The notes under the pieces are model-generated. The model was not told the DNA's origin. It worked only from the letters and a program-made list of their open reading frames with translations, and searched no databases. A program made the translations under genes and the position numbers. This document shows positions 26,588-34,223 of a stretch of 64,000 nt of DNA, in pieces. This DNA is from Ereboglobus sp. PH5-10 (lineage in GTDB: Bacteria; Verrucomicrobiota; Verrucomicrobiia; Opitutales; Opitutaceae): assembly GCF_029504735.1 (NCBI RefSeq), contig NZ_JAQFIP010000001.1, positions 372,001 to 436,000 on the forward strand. Reading direction: 5' to 3'. How positions within the stretch are numbered: position 1 is the first letter of the stretch; every line of letters starts with the position of its first letter.

Positions 26588-28009
26588 ATGCCCTCGCGCC
26601 CAGTATTATCCGCAGAGATTTATGTCATCCCCTTGGAGACAGGCCGGTATCTCGTTTACGCGCCGTTGAGGAAGGCGGCTTTTGTCGGCAACGCGCGCGT
26701 GGTGAACTTTCTCGCCGGATTGAAGGAGGGGAATTACGACGCGGCCCTTGACGCCGACGGTTCCACGACCGAGTTTTTGCGCCGGTTGGAAATACTCGAC
26801 GCTGGACCCGAGCAACAGCCCGAGGCTGTTTTTTCCGACACGCACGACCCGGTCTCCCTCACGCTCTTTCTCACCACCGCGTGCAACCTCCGCTGCACCT
26901 ATTGTTACGCGGCGGCCGGGGACGGCCCCGTGCGTTCCATGTCGTTGGAAACGGCGTTGCGCGGGGTCGATTTTATTGTCCAGAACGCGTTAAGACGCCG
27001 GACGGGATTCATCGACATCAACTTCCACGGCGGCGGCGAGCCAACCCAAAACTGGCGCGTGCTCACCGGAGCGCACGACCACGCGCGACGCCTCGCCGAC
27101 CGGCACGGGCTGGATCTCACATGCTACACGGCCACCAACGCCGTTTTTTCCGACAAGCAGCTCGACTGGATTGTCGCCAACCTGCAAGGCGCGAGCGTCT
27201 CGTTCGACGGGCTGCCCGAGGCGCACGACACGCACCGCATTTCCGCCAACGGCAAGGGCTCCAGCGAACGCGTCATGCACACGCTGCGACGTTTCGACGA
27301 GGCCGGGTTCTCCTATGGAATCCGCATGACAGTCACCGCCGACATGATTGCGCGCCTGCCGGATTCCATTGAGTTTATCTGCTCGCGCTTCCGCCCCGGC
27401 CAGATCCAGGCCGAGCCGGCCTACCAGATCGGACGCTGGGCCGGCGCGCCCTCGGCGGAAACCGGCGCGTTCATCGCCGCGTTTCGGGAGGCGCAGAGTC
27501 GCGCAAAAAAGCACGGCTGCGAAGTCACCTTTTCCGCCGCGCGCACGGGCACGCTGACGAACCACTTTTGCGGCGCCACGCAAGACCTCTTCGCGCTCAC
27601 GCCCGACGGCACCGCCTCCGCCTGTTACGAGGTTTTTGACGAAACCAATCCGCGCGCGAACATCTTTCTCTATGGAAACGCGGACGGCGACGGCGCATGG
27701 AAGTTTGACATGGGGAAGCTGGCGTTTTTGCGCAGTCACTCCGTGGACAAGCGCGATTATTGCGCGGGCTGTTTCGCGCGCTGGACATGCGGCGGCGACT
27801 GCCTGCACAAGGCGCTCACCGTGTGCGGCGACGGCGGGTTTTCCGGCACCGACCGCTGCAACATCATTCGCGAGCTGACCAAGGACCAAATCCTCGCGCG
27901 CATCGCCGAGGCCGGCGGCGTGTGCTGGCACGGCCTGCCGGGCGACGACGAGGAGGGAAACACATGCCCCAACTGCAACGAAATGGAAACCAAGGAAAGC
28001 GAAGCATGA
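26588..28009 (+). CDS. Radical SAM/SPASM peptide- or protein-modifying enzyme
   Basis: A 473-residue protein. Residues 1-75 form the N-terminal module common in SPASM maturases (AEIYVIPLETGRYLVYAPL, then AAFVGNARVVNFL). The radical SAM core has the CNLRCTYC cluster motif (Cys 99, 103, 106) and NFHGGGEPTQNW for SAM binding. A C-terminal SPASM region (about 390-430, CAGCFARWTCGGDCLHKAL and a later DRCNII) should bind auxiliary Fe-S clusters, and a final CPNC lies near the end. Start chosen at 26588 (MPSRPVLS). Its stop overlaps the start of the first WD40 gene as ATGA, so that protein is the likely substrate or partner. Relatives modify peptides or sulfatases; no sulfatase is present here. Confidence 0.9.
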   Translation: MPSRPVLSAEIYVIPLETGRYLVYAPLRKAAFVGNARVVNFLAGLKEGNYDAALDADGSTTEFLRRLEILDAGPEQQPEAVFSDTHDPVSLTLFLTTACNLRCTYCYAAAGDGPVRSMSLETALRGVDFIVQNALRRRTGFIDINFHGGGEPTQNWRVLTGAHDHARRLADRHGLDLTCYTATNAVFSDKQLDWIVANLQGASVSFDGLPEAHDTHRISANGKGSSERVMHTLRRFDEAGFSYGIRMTVTADMIARLPDSIEFICSRFRPGQIQAEPAYQIGRWAGAPSAETGAFIAAFREAQSRAKKHGCEVTFSAARTGTLTNHFCGATQDLFALTPDGTASACYEVFDETNPRANIFLYGNADGDGAWKFDMGKLAFLRSHSVDKRDYCAGCFARWTCGGDCLHKALTVCGDGGFSGTDRCNIIRELTKDQILARIAEAGGVCWHGLPGDDEEGNTCPNCNEMETKESEA

Positions 28010-29379
28010 GCCCCAACAACGACAACAAACCCGCGTTTCAACTCACCCGCGTAAGCGAGGGAGAGGAGTTGTATCAACAAACGGAAATCGTGATGCTAAA
28101 CAAGGGGCCCGGAGGAGGCGTGATGAGTCGCCGCGGGTTTCTTGGCGCGGGCATCACCGCGGCGGCTGCGGTGGCGCTGCTGAACAAGTTCACCATCGCG
28201 GCAAACGCCGCCAGGACGCCCAAAGCCAGGGCAAGCTCGGTATTGGTCGCGCATATCGGCCACGTTCACACGGTTCGCATAAGTCACGACGGGAAATGGC
28301 TGGCTTCGGGCAGCAGCGAGGGAATTATAAAATTATGGAGTTTCCCGGAGGGGGCGTTGATCAAGGCGTCGAAGAAAAACCGCAACCGGGTTACCACTGC
28401 CGACATAAGCCCCGACGGAAAACTTTTGGCCGCGGGAAGCAGGGACGGTGCCATTGCGCAATTATGGAGCCTGCCCAAGGTGGCGCTGAAGAAAAAACTG
28501 AAGGGACACGCAAAGGGCATCTGCTCGGTCTGCATAAGCTCCGATGGAAAATTGCTGGCTTCGGGCGGCCGGGACAAAACCATCAACCTATGGAGCCTTC
28601 CCAAAGGGGGATTTATCAAGAAACTGGAGGGGCACATTGACACTGTTGAGTCTGTTTGCATAAGCCCCGACGGCCAATGGCTGGCATCGGGAAGCAGCGA
28701 CAAAACTGTTAAATTATGGAGCCTGCCCGATGGCGCCTTGCTCAACACCCTGACCGGGCACACGAGAGGCATTAACTCCATTTGCGCAAGCCCCGACGGA
28801 AAACTGCTGGCTTCGGGAGGCGACGACAAAACAATCTGTTTATGGAGCATGCCGGAAGGAACCCTGGTTAAAAAACTGTCGGGACACACGAACGCCATCA
28901 TGTCCGTTTGCACAAGCCCCGACGGGCAATTACTGGCATCAGGCGGCGTGGACAAGACCATCAAATTATGGAGCCTGCCCGACGGCGCCTTGCTCAACAC
29001 CCTGACCGGGCACACGGGCGTCGTCACCTCTGTTTGCGCAAGCCCGGATGGAAAACTGCTGGCCTCGGGCAGCAGCGACCAAACCATCCGCCTGTGGAGC
29101 CTGCCCGACGGAAAACAACTTTCCTGCCTGGCGGACATGACCGCCAATCCCGCCAACAGGGAAGGCGCGACTGTCCACATGCGAAACGAATACGGGCAGA
29201 CCATCACTTACACCCTGCCATGCGGATCCCCGCTTCCCCCCGGAGCCACCTGCCGGTGCAATTGCGTCCCCGGCTCCGTCAAAATATGCACGTGCCAGTC
29301 TGTCGCGACGCGGTGCCGCCACGGCTGCTCTTGCGTTCCCGTCTGCACCTGCCAGGCGGTGCGTTGCCGGCAGACGTAG
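28006..29379 (+). CDS. Tat-exported WD40 beta-propeller with Cys-rich C-terminal tail (paralogue 1)
   Basis: A 457-residue protein in four parts. Residues 1-38 are an N-terminal extension (KPAFQLTRVSEGEELYQQTE) shared with paralogue 2. A twin-arginine signal follows, SRRGFLGAGITAAAAVALL. Seven WD40 repeats then form one propeller; each ends in a LWS-type strand (IKLWSLPDGA, VKLWSLPDGA, IRLWSLPDGK). A tail of about 65 residues begins ITYTLPCG, continues PPGATCRCNCVPG and holds 12 Cys, ending QAVRCRQT. The start overlaps the radical SAM stop by 4 bp. Cytoplasmic modification of the Cys tail before Tat export of the folded protein is a reasonable reading. Tail chemistry is inferred. Confidence 0.9.
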   Translation: MSPNNDNKPAFQLTRVSEGEELYQQTEIVMLNKGPGGGVMSRRGFLGAGITAAAAVALLNKFTIAANAARTPKARASSVLVAHIGHVHTVRISHDGKWLASGSSEGIIKLWSFPEGALIKASKKNRNRVTTADISPDGKLLAAGSRDGAIAQLWSLPKVALKKKLKGHAKGICSVCISSDGKLLASGGRDKTINLWSLPKGGFIKKLEGHIDTVESVCISPDGQWLASGSSDKTVKLWSLPDGALLNTLTGHTRGINSICASPDGKLLASGGDDKTICLWSMPEGTLVKKLSGHTNAIMSVCTSPDGQLLASGGVDKTIKLWSLPDGALLNTLTGHTGVVTSVCASPDGKLLASGSSDQTIRLWSLPDGKQLSCLADMTANPANREGATVHMRNEYGQTITYTLPCGSPLPPGATCRCNCVPGSVKICTCQSVATRCRHGCSCVPVCTCQAVRCRQT

Positions 29380-29455
29380 CCGGGCGCCAAAACAGGAAGC
29401 CTCCAAAATCTTTCCAAAAGCGAACCCAACTTTAATAAAACAAAGAACACGCACC

Positions 29456-30877
29456 ATGAGCACCGGCGACGCCAGCAAACCCGCGTTTCAACTCACCCGC
29501 GTCGACGAGGGCGAGGAGTTGTATCAACAAACGGAAATCGTGATGATAAGCGACGGGGCGGGAGGCGGCGCGATGAGTCGCCGGGATTTTCTTGGCGCGG
29601 GCATCACCGCGGCGGCGGCGGTGGCGTTTCTGAGCGCGTGCGGCAAAGAGGAGACAACCGTTCGTCTGGCCCAAGCCGACAAGAGAGACGTCCTCGGGAA
29701 AAAGACGGCGCTGCTGCGGGCGCACAAAGAAAGCGTTAACTCCATTTTCATAAGCGCCGACGGAAAGTGGCTGGCGTCGGGCAGCAAAGACAAGACCGTC
29801 AAGCTATGGAAACTGCCGGAACGCATTTTGGAAAAAACATTGGACGGCCACAAAAACAGCATTCGCTCGGTTCTCATAACCCCCGGCAAGGGCGAGGCGT
29901 TGATTTCCGGCGGATTGGACAAGCAAATCAAAATATGGAATTTGCCCGGTGGCGAACAGGCCGCGAGCCTGGACGACCACAAAGGCGGCATTTTTGCCCT
30001 CTGCATGAGCCCCGACGGGACAATCCTGGCGTCGGGAAGCAGCGACAACACCATTAAGTTGCGAACCGAGGCCGGAACCAAAACATTAAAGGGGCACCAA
30101 GACTCTGTTCTCTCCCTCTGCATAAGCGCCGACGGGAAATGGCTGGCATCGGGCAGCCAGGACAAAACCGTCAAGCTATGGAGCCTGCCCGGCGGCTCGT
30201 TGATCAATACATTCACAGGACACCATGGCCGGGTTGCCTCCGTCTGCATAAGCCCTGATGGAAAACTGCTGGTCGCGGGAGACAGCGATGGATGCCTCAG
30301 GCTGTGGAGCCTGCCCGATGGCGGGACGGCCAAGTTGCTGCGGGTGAAAAACCATATCGGAAGTTTTGTCTCAACCTGCATAAGTCCCGACGGCCAATGG
30401 CTGGCATCCGGTGACGCCGTTTCAAACATCAGATTATGGAGCCTGCCTGACGGCACGTTGATGAAAACGCTGTTGGGGCACACCGGAAGCGTGAATTGCC
30501 TCGGCATAAGCCCCGACGGAAAACTGCTGGCATCCGGCGGCAGCGACAGCACCATTCGGCTGTGGAGTTTTCCCGGGGGAGAATTGGTTTCCGCGCTGCC
30601 GGACATGGAGGATTTGATAAACAGGCCCGAATCCGTGAAGGGCGCGATCTTCGCCGCAACGAGCGAAACCGGGCAAGTCATCACCTACACGCTCCCGTGC
30701 GGCGCGGCGATTCCCGCCGGCGCCACGTGCGCGTGCAATTGTGTTTCCGGCCTGCGAAAACCCGCGACACAAAGGGCCCCTTCGGGGACAAGGCCGAGCG
30801 GAGGCGGTTGCCGGCACGGGGGCGGTGGAAGTTATCAACGCTGCGTCTGCATGGCCGTGCGCTGCCGGAGGACGTGA
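29456..30877 (+). CDS. Tat-exported WD40 beta-propeller with Cys-rich C-terminal tail (paralogue 2, possible lipoprotein)
   Basis: A 473-residue paralogue of the preceding gene, 76 bp downstream. It has the same N-terminal extension (KPAFQLTRVDEGEELYQQTE) and twin-arginine signal SRRDFLGAGITAAAAVAFL, but here a lipobox-like LSAC follows, so it may be lipidated by Lgt. Seven WD40 repeats follow; the third is degenerate (IKLRTEAG in place of LWS). The tail of about 65 residues repeats ITYTLPCG and PAGATCACNCV, then diverges into a Gly/Ser/Arg-rich stretch and ends MAVRCRRT, with 8 Cys. The 5' ends of the two genes are nearly identical at DNA level, pointing to tandem duplication. Same proposed role. 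Confidence 0.9.
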   Translation: MSTGDASKPAFQLTRVDEGEELYQQTEIVMISDGAGGGAMSRRDFLGAGITAAAAVAFLSACGKEETTVRLAQADKRDVLGKKTALLRAHKESVNSIFISADGKWLASGSKDKTVKLWKLPERILEKTLDGHKNSIRSVLITPGKGEALISGGLDKQIKIWNLPGGEQAASLDDHKGGIFALCMSPDGTILASGSSDNTIKLRTEAGTKTLKGHQDSVLSLCISADGKWLASGSQDKTVKLWSLPGGSLINTFTGHHGRVASVCISPDGKLLVAGDSDGCLRLWSLPDGGTAKLLRVKNHIGSFVSTCISPDGQWLASGDAVSNIRLWSLPDGTLMKTLLGHTGSVNCLGISPDGKLLASGGSDSTIRLWSFPGGELVSALPDMEDLINRPESVKGAIFAATSETGQVITYTLPCGAAIPAGATCACNCVSGLRKPATQRAPSGTRPSGGGCRHGGGGSYQRCVCMAVRCRRT

Positions 30878-30895
30878 ATCGCAGCCGGCATCCAT

Positions 30896-30914
30896 CGGCC
30901 ATTGCGAATGGCCG
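30896..30914. other. Hairpin between convergent WD40 and gspF genes
   Basis: A perfect 8-bp stem CGGCCATT / AATGGCCG with a GCG loop sits in the 66-bp gap between convergent genes. It lacks a T-run, so it is at best a weak terminator. Confidence 0.4.
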
Positions 30915-30943
30915 GCGCGCCCGGTGGACCAAACGCCGCGGCG

Positions 30944-32236
30944 CTACATTCGGAACGAGCCGCTTAGGGTGAAGATGGCGGAGACGATTGCGAAGGCGAT
31001 GAAACCGACAAAAACAAAGGTGCCGCCGAGCATCACGCTCGTGATGACCTTCATGAAAAAGTTGAGCTGCGCCGAAACAATCTTGCGGTAGCTGTTCGAG
31101 ATTTTTTTCAGGCTGGGCACAATGCTGCCGGTGTTTTCGCCGATGGCGAGCTGGTCGAGCACAAGCGGCGGAAAACACTCGGTGCGCTGAAGCGCGGAGG
31201 AAAGCGCCCCGCCCTCCATGACGTGCGCGCTCGCGTCGCCAAACGCCTCGCGATGCACGGTGTTGCCGATTTGGCGCTCGGTGATCTTGAGCGCGTCGGT
31301 GGTGGTGATTCCGTTTTCGAGAAGAATCGAGAGCGTCTGGCTGAAGGCGAGCACGCTCTGGCTCATGGTAAAGTTTTTCGTAAGCGGGAGCTTGAGCAGC
31401 CAGCCGTCGGTGATGTGGCGGCCCCTGGCGGTTTTCCGCCAGCGCCAGAAGGCGATCGCGCCGAAGACCAGCGCGCCCGCAATGAAGATGCCGTAGTGCA
31501 GCGCAAAGTCAGACATGCCGACCATGAGGCGCGTGGACGCGGGGAGTTTGCCGCCGAGCGAATTGAAGAGCCCCTGCATGCGGGGCATCAGGAAAAACAT
31601 AAAAAAGAGAATGACGCCAAACGCGACTGTGAGCAGCAGTATGGGATAGGCGAGCGCGCTGACAAACTGGCGGCGCAATTCGTTTTGCTCGTTGTAATGC
31701 GCGATGAGCCGCGTGAGCACCTCGCTGAGGCCGCCGGTCGCCTCGCCCGCCTGGATGAGGTTGATTGCCGACGTATCGAAGACTTGCGGGAACTCCGCCA
31801 TCGCGCGCGAGAGCGTGGCGCCCTCGCCGATGCGCTCCCAAAGGCTGGCGCACAAAAACCGGAGCTTGGGCTCGCGTATGCGCTGCGAGAGCATGCGGAG
31901 CGACTCGCCCGCGGAGAGTCCGCTCGAGACGAGATCGGAAAGCGCCTCAAGGAACGGAAGCTGTTCCTTTTTGGAAAGAGGCTTGGGCTTTTTCGATTTC
32001 GAGCCGCGGGAGGAAGCGGATTGTTTTGGGGATGATGCGGCGGCGCCCGATCTGGCGGCCTTGCTTTTTGCGGGCTTGGCGATGACCGCGCCGCCCGCGG
32101 TGACCTCCTCGATCCGCTGGGGTTGCAAACCGCGCGCGGTGAGGTGGCGGAGGGCATCCTTGCGACTGGGCGCCTCCAGCGTCGAGGTGACGGTCTGGCC
32201 GGAGCGGTCGCGGGCGGTGTAAGTGTAGGCGGGCAC
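30944..32236 (-). CDS. gspF: Type II secretion/type IV pilus inner-membrane protein GspF/PilC
   Basis: The platform protein of a type II secretion or type IV pilus machine, 430 residues from a GTG start at 32236 (VPAYTYTARDRSGQT). An ATG 87 bp upstream is possible but adds non-family sequence. The N-terminal domain is followed by an Ala/Lys/Ser-rich linker (about residues 48-80), then two GspF cytoplasmic domains with membrane helices. Family landmarks are LPFLEALSDLVSSGLSAGE, VFDTSAINLIQAGEATGGL, LAFSQTLSILLENGITTTDA and VLDQLAIGENTGSIV. It is the last gene of the gspD-gspE-gspF run. Confidence 0.93.
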   Translation of the reverse strand: MPAYTYTARDRSGQTVTSTLEAPSRKDALRHLTARGLQPQRIEEVTAGGAVIAKPAKSKAARSGAAASSPKQSASSRGSKSKKPKPLSKKEQLPFLEALSDLVSSGLSAGESLRMLSQRIREPKLRFLCASLWERIGEGATLSRAMAEFPQVFDTSAINLIQAGEATGGLSEVLTRLIAHYNEQNELRRQFVSALAYPILLLTVAFGVILFFMFFLMPRMQGLFNSLGGKLPASTRLMVGMSDFALHYGIFIAGALVFGAIAFWRWRKTARGRHITDGWLLKLPLTKNFTMSQSVLAFSQTLSILLENGITTTDALKITERQIGNTVHREAFGDASAHVMEGGALSSALQRTECFPPLVLDQLAIGENTGSIVPSLKKISNSYRKIVSAQLNFFMKVITSVMLGGTFVFVGFIAFAIVSAIFTLSGSFRM

Positions 32237-32390
32237 GGGAAAAGAAGCTAGAAGATGAAGATCGAAATGGGCGAAGCCGGGCGAAGACAATTTGAGATGC
32301 GAATAGCATTTGGCGGACAACAAGCTGGCAGAATATCAGGGTTTTTTCTCCTGACTCCCGTCTCCTGACACCTGTCTCCTTTGCTTGGCT

Positions 32391-34178
32391 TCATTTTTCC
32401 GCGGCGATGACCCGCACGATTTCGTCGAGGGTGGTGTGGCCGGCCTTCACTTTTTCCCAGCCGGAGATTTGCAATGGTTTCATTCCGTTTTCGCGGGCGC
32501 AGGTGGCGAGGGCTTGCGTGCTTTCCCGGCGGAGGATGAGTTCGTGGAGGGCTTCGTCGGGCTTGAAGATTTCGAAGATGCCGATGCGTCCGCGGTAGCC
32601 GGTGTTGCGGCAGCGGTCGCAACCGCAGGGAACCTTGAGGGTTTCGACGCAGTCGGCCTCGTCGGGGTCGATGCCGAGGACGCCGAGCGTTTCGCGGAGC
32701 TTGAGCTTGTTGACGGGCTCGTGCTTCGAGCAGTCGGGACAGAGGCGGCGCACGAGGCGCTGGGCGATGACGAGCTCGATCGCGGAGGCGACGAGGAAGG
32801 GCTCGATGCCCATGTCGATGAGGCGGGTGATGGCGCCGGGGGCGTCGTTGGTGTGGAGCGTGGAAAACACCAAGTGTCCGGTGAGCGAGGCGCGGATGGC
32901 GATGTCGGCGGTGTCGCGGTCGCGGATTTCACCGACCATAATGACGTCGGGGTCCTGACGGAGAATCGAGCGGAGCGCGGTGGCGAAGGTGAGGCCGATT
33001 TCCGGTTTCATCTGCATCTGGTTGACGCCGGGAACCTCATATTCGATGGGGTCCTCGACGGTGACGATGCGCAGGTCGGGCGAGTTGATGTAACGCAGAA
33101 ATGCGTTGAGCGACGTGGATTTGCCGGAGCCGGTGGGGCCGGTGACGAGAATGATGCCGTGCGGATATTCGAGCACGGTTTTGATTTCGCGTTGCTCGTC
33201 GGCGCTCATGCCGAGGCGGTCCATCGTGTAGGCTTCCTTTTTCTGGTTGAGGAGGCGGAGCGAAACGGACTCGGCGTAAATGGTGGGCGCGGTGGCGACG
33301 CGGATGTCGAGGACGTTGCCCCCGGCGCGAAAGTTGATGCGTCCGTCCTGCGGCAGGCGCTTCTCGGAAATGTTGAGCTTCGCCATGATCTTGAGGCGCG
33401 AGATGATGGCGTCCTGAAAGCGGAGCAGGTTTTCGGGCACGGGCACGGGCACTAGCAGGCCGTCGACACGGTAGCGGATTTGGAGGCGGCCCTCCTGCGG
33501 TTCAAAATGGATGTCGGTCGCCTCGTCGTTGACGGCTTGCGTGATAACGTCGGTGACGAAACGCACGACGGCGGCGTCCTCATCGACATCGTCGTCGGCT
33601 TGCTGGATATTTTCGGGGGCGATGTAATCGTCGTCGCTGCCCTCGAGCGAACCGGAGCCGACGCCGAAGCGCTCGATTATGAGTTGGTGGACTTTGTCGG
33701 GATTGCCGAGATACCAGACGAGGGGACGCGGCGTGAAGGTGCGTATCCAATCGACAATGGCGGAATCGGGCGGCCATGAGGTCGCCAGCACGAGGGGCGA
33801 TTGGGAATGGGGAATGTGGATTTCGGAATGCGGAGTTAGGGACGCTGGCGCGACGCCGGAAGATGGTTCGGCGGGCTGGGTTTGGCTTTCTCCATTCCGC
33901 ATTTCGAAATCCGCATTCCGAATTGGAATGATTTGGTAATCGTGGATGAGGCGGGCAGGCAGGAGACCGAGGGCGTCGGAGTCGGCCACTAGGTTTGTGA
34001 CGGTGGGGAGGTTCGCGGCGGCGGCGAGTGCGTCGAGGGTGTCGGGGTCGGTTTTGACGAGAGCCGCGGCCAGGATTTTGAACCGCTGGGCGCGCGGAGC
34101 CTCATTGATGGCCTGCACTTGCTCTTCGTCGAGCCGACGGGCGAGTGAGTCGGGAAGCGAGGTGTCGGTTAATAACAT
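32391..34178 (-). CDS. gspE: Type II secretion/type IV pilus ATPase GspE/PilB
   Basis: The assembly ATPase, 595 residues. After an N-terminal region come Walker A GPTGSGKSTS (about residue 344), the Asp box TVEDPIEYEVPGVNQMQ, Walker B and His box (MVGEIRDRDTADIAIRASLTG, HTNDAPGAITRLIDMG) and a tetracysteine zinc motif (CPDC ... CGCDRC). The N-terminal third contains an unusual segment at about residues 87-123 that coincides with an inverted DNA repeat (33811-33919) and is likely an in-frame insertion. It lies 46 bp downstream of gspD. Confidence 0.95.
   Translation of the reverse strand: MLLTDTSLPDSLARRLDEEQVQAINEAPRAQRFKILAAALVKTDPDTLDALAAAANLPTVTNLVADSDALGLLPARLIHDYQIIPIRNADFEMRNGESQTQPAEPSSGVAPASLTPHSEIHIPHSQSPLVLATSWPPDSAIVDWIRTFTPRPLVWYLGNPDKVHQLIIERFGVGSGSLEGSDDDYIAPENIQQADDDVDEDAAVVRFVTDVITQAVNDEATDIHFEPQEGRLQIRYRVDGLLVPVPVPENLLRFQDAIISRLKIMAKLNISEKRLPQDGRINFRAGGNVLDIRVATAPTIYAESVSLRLLNQKKEAYTMDRLGMSADEQREIKTVLEYPHGIILVTGPTGSGKSTSLNAFLRYINSPDLRIVTVEDPIEYEVPGVNQMQMKPEIGLTFATALRSILRQDPDVIMVGEIRDRDTADIAIRASLTGHLVFSTLHTNDAPGAITRLIDMGIEPFLVASAIELVIAQRLVRRLCPDCSKHEPVNKLKLRETLGVLGIDPDEADCVETLKVPCGCDRCRNTGYRGRIGIFEIFKPDEALHELILRRESTQALATCARENGMKPLQISGWEKVKAGHTTLDEIVRVIAAEK
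33811..33919. repeat. Inverted-repeat element inside gspE
   Basis: Arms GGAATGTGGATTTCGGAATG... (33811-33834) and 33896-33919 are 24 bp and match in about 21 positions after reverse complementing. The gspE frame stays open across it, encoding segments such as IRNADFEMRNGES and TPHSEIHIPHSQS. Confidence 0.8.
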
Positions 34179-34223
34179 GGCGCGCGCTTTTCTGGTGCGG
34201 TTTTTGCAAGGGAACGCAAACGC

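Noticed and set aside
26588-28009. Radical SAM protein considered as an anaerobic sulfatase-maturing enzyme
   Set aside because: No sulfatase gene is nearby, and translational overlap with the WD40 gene gives a better partner; the N-terminal module also fits peptide maturases.
27996-30877. WD40 repeats considered as a tandem DNA repeat or CRISPR-like array
   Set aside because: The periodicity of about 120-130 bp comes from protein WD40 blades; there are no identical short repeats with unique spacers. No CRISPR array was seen anywhere in the window.
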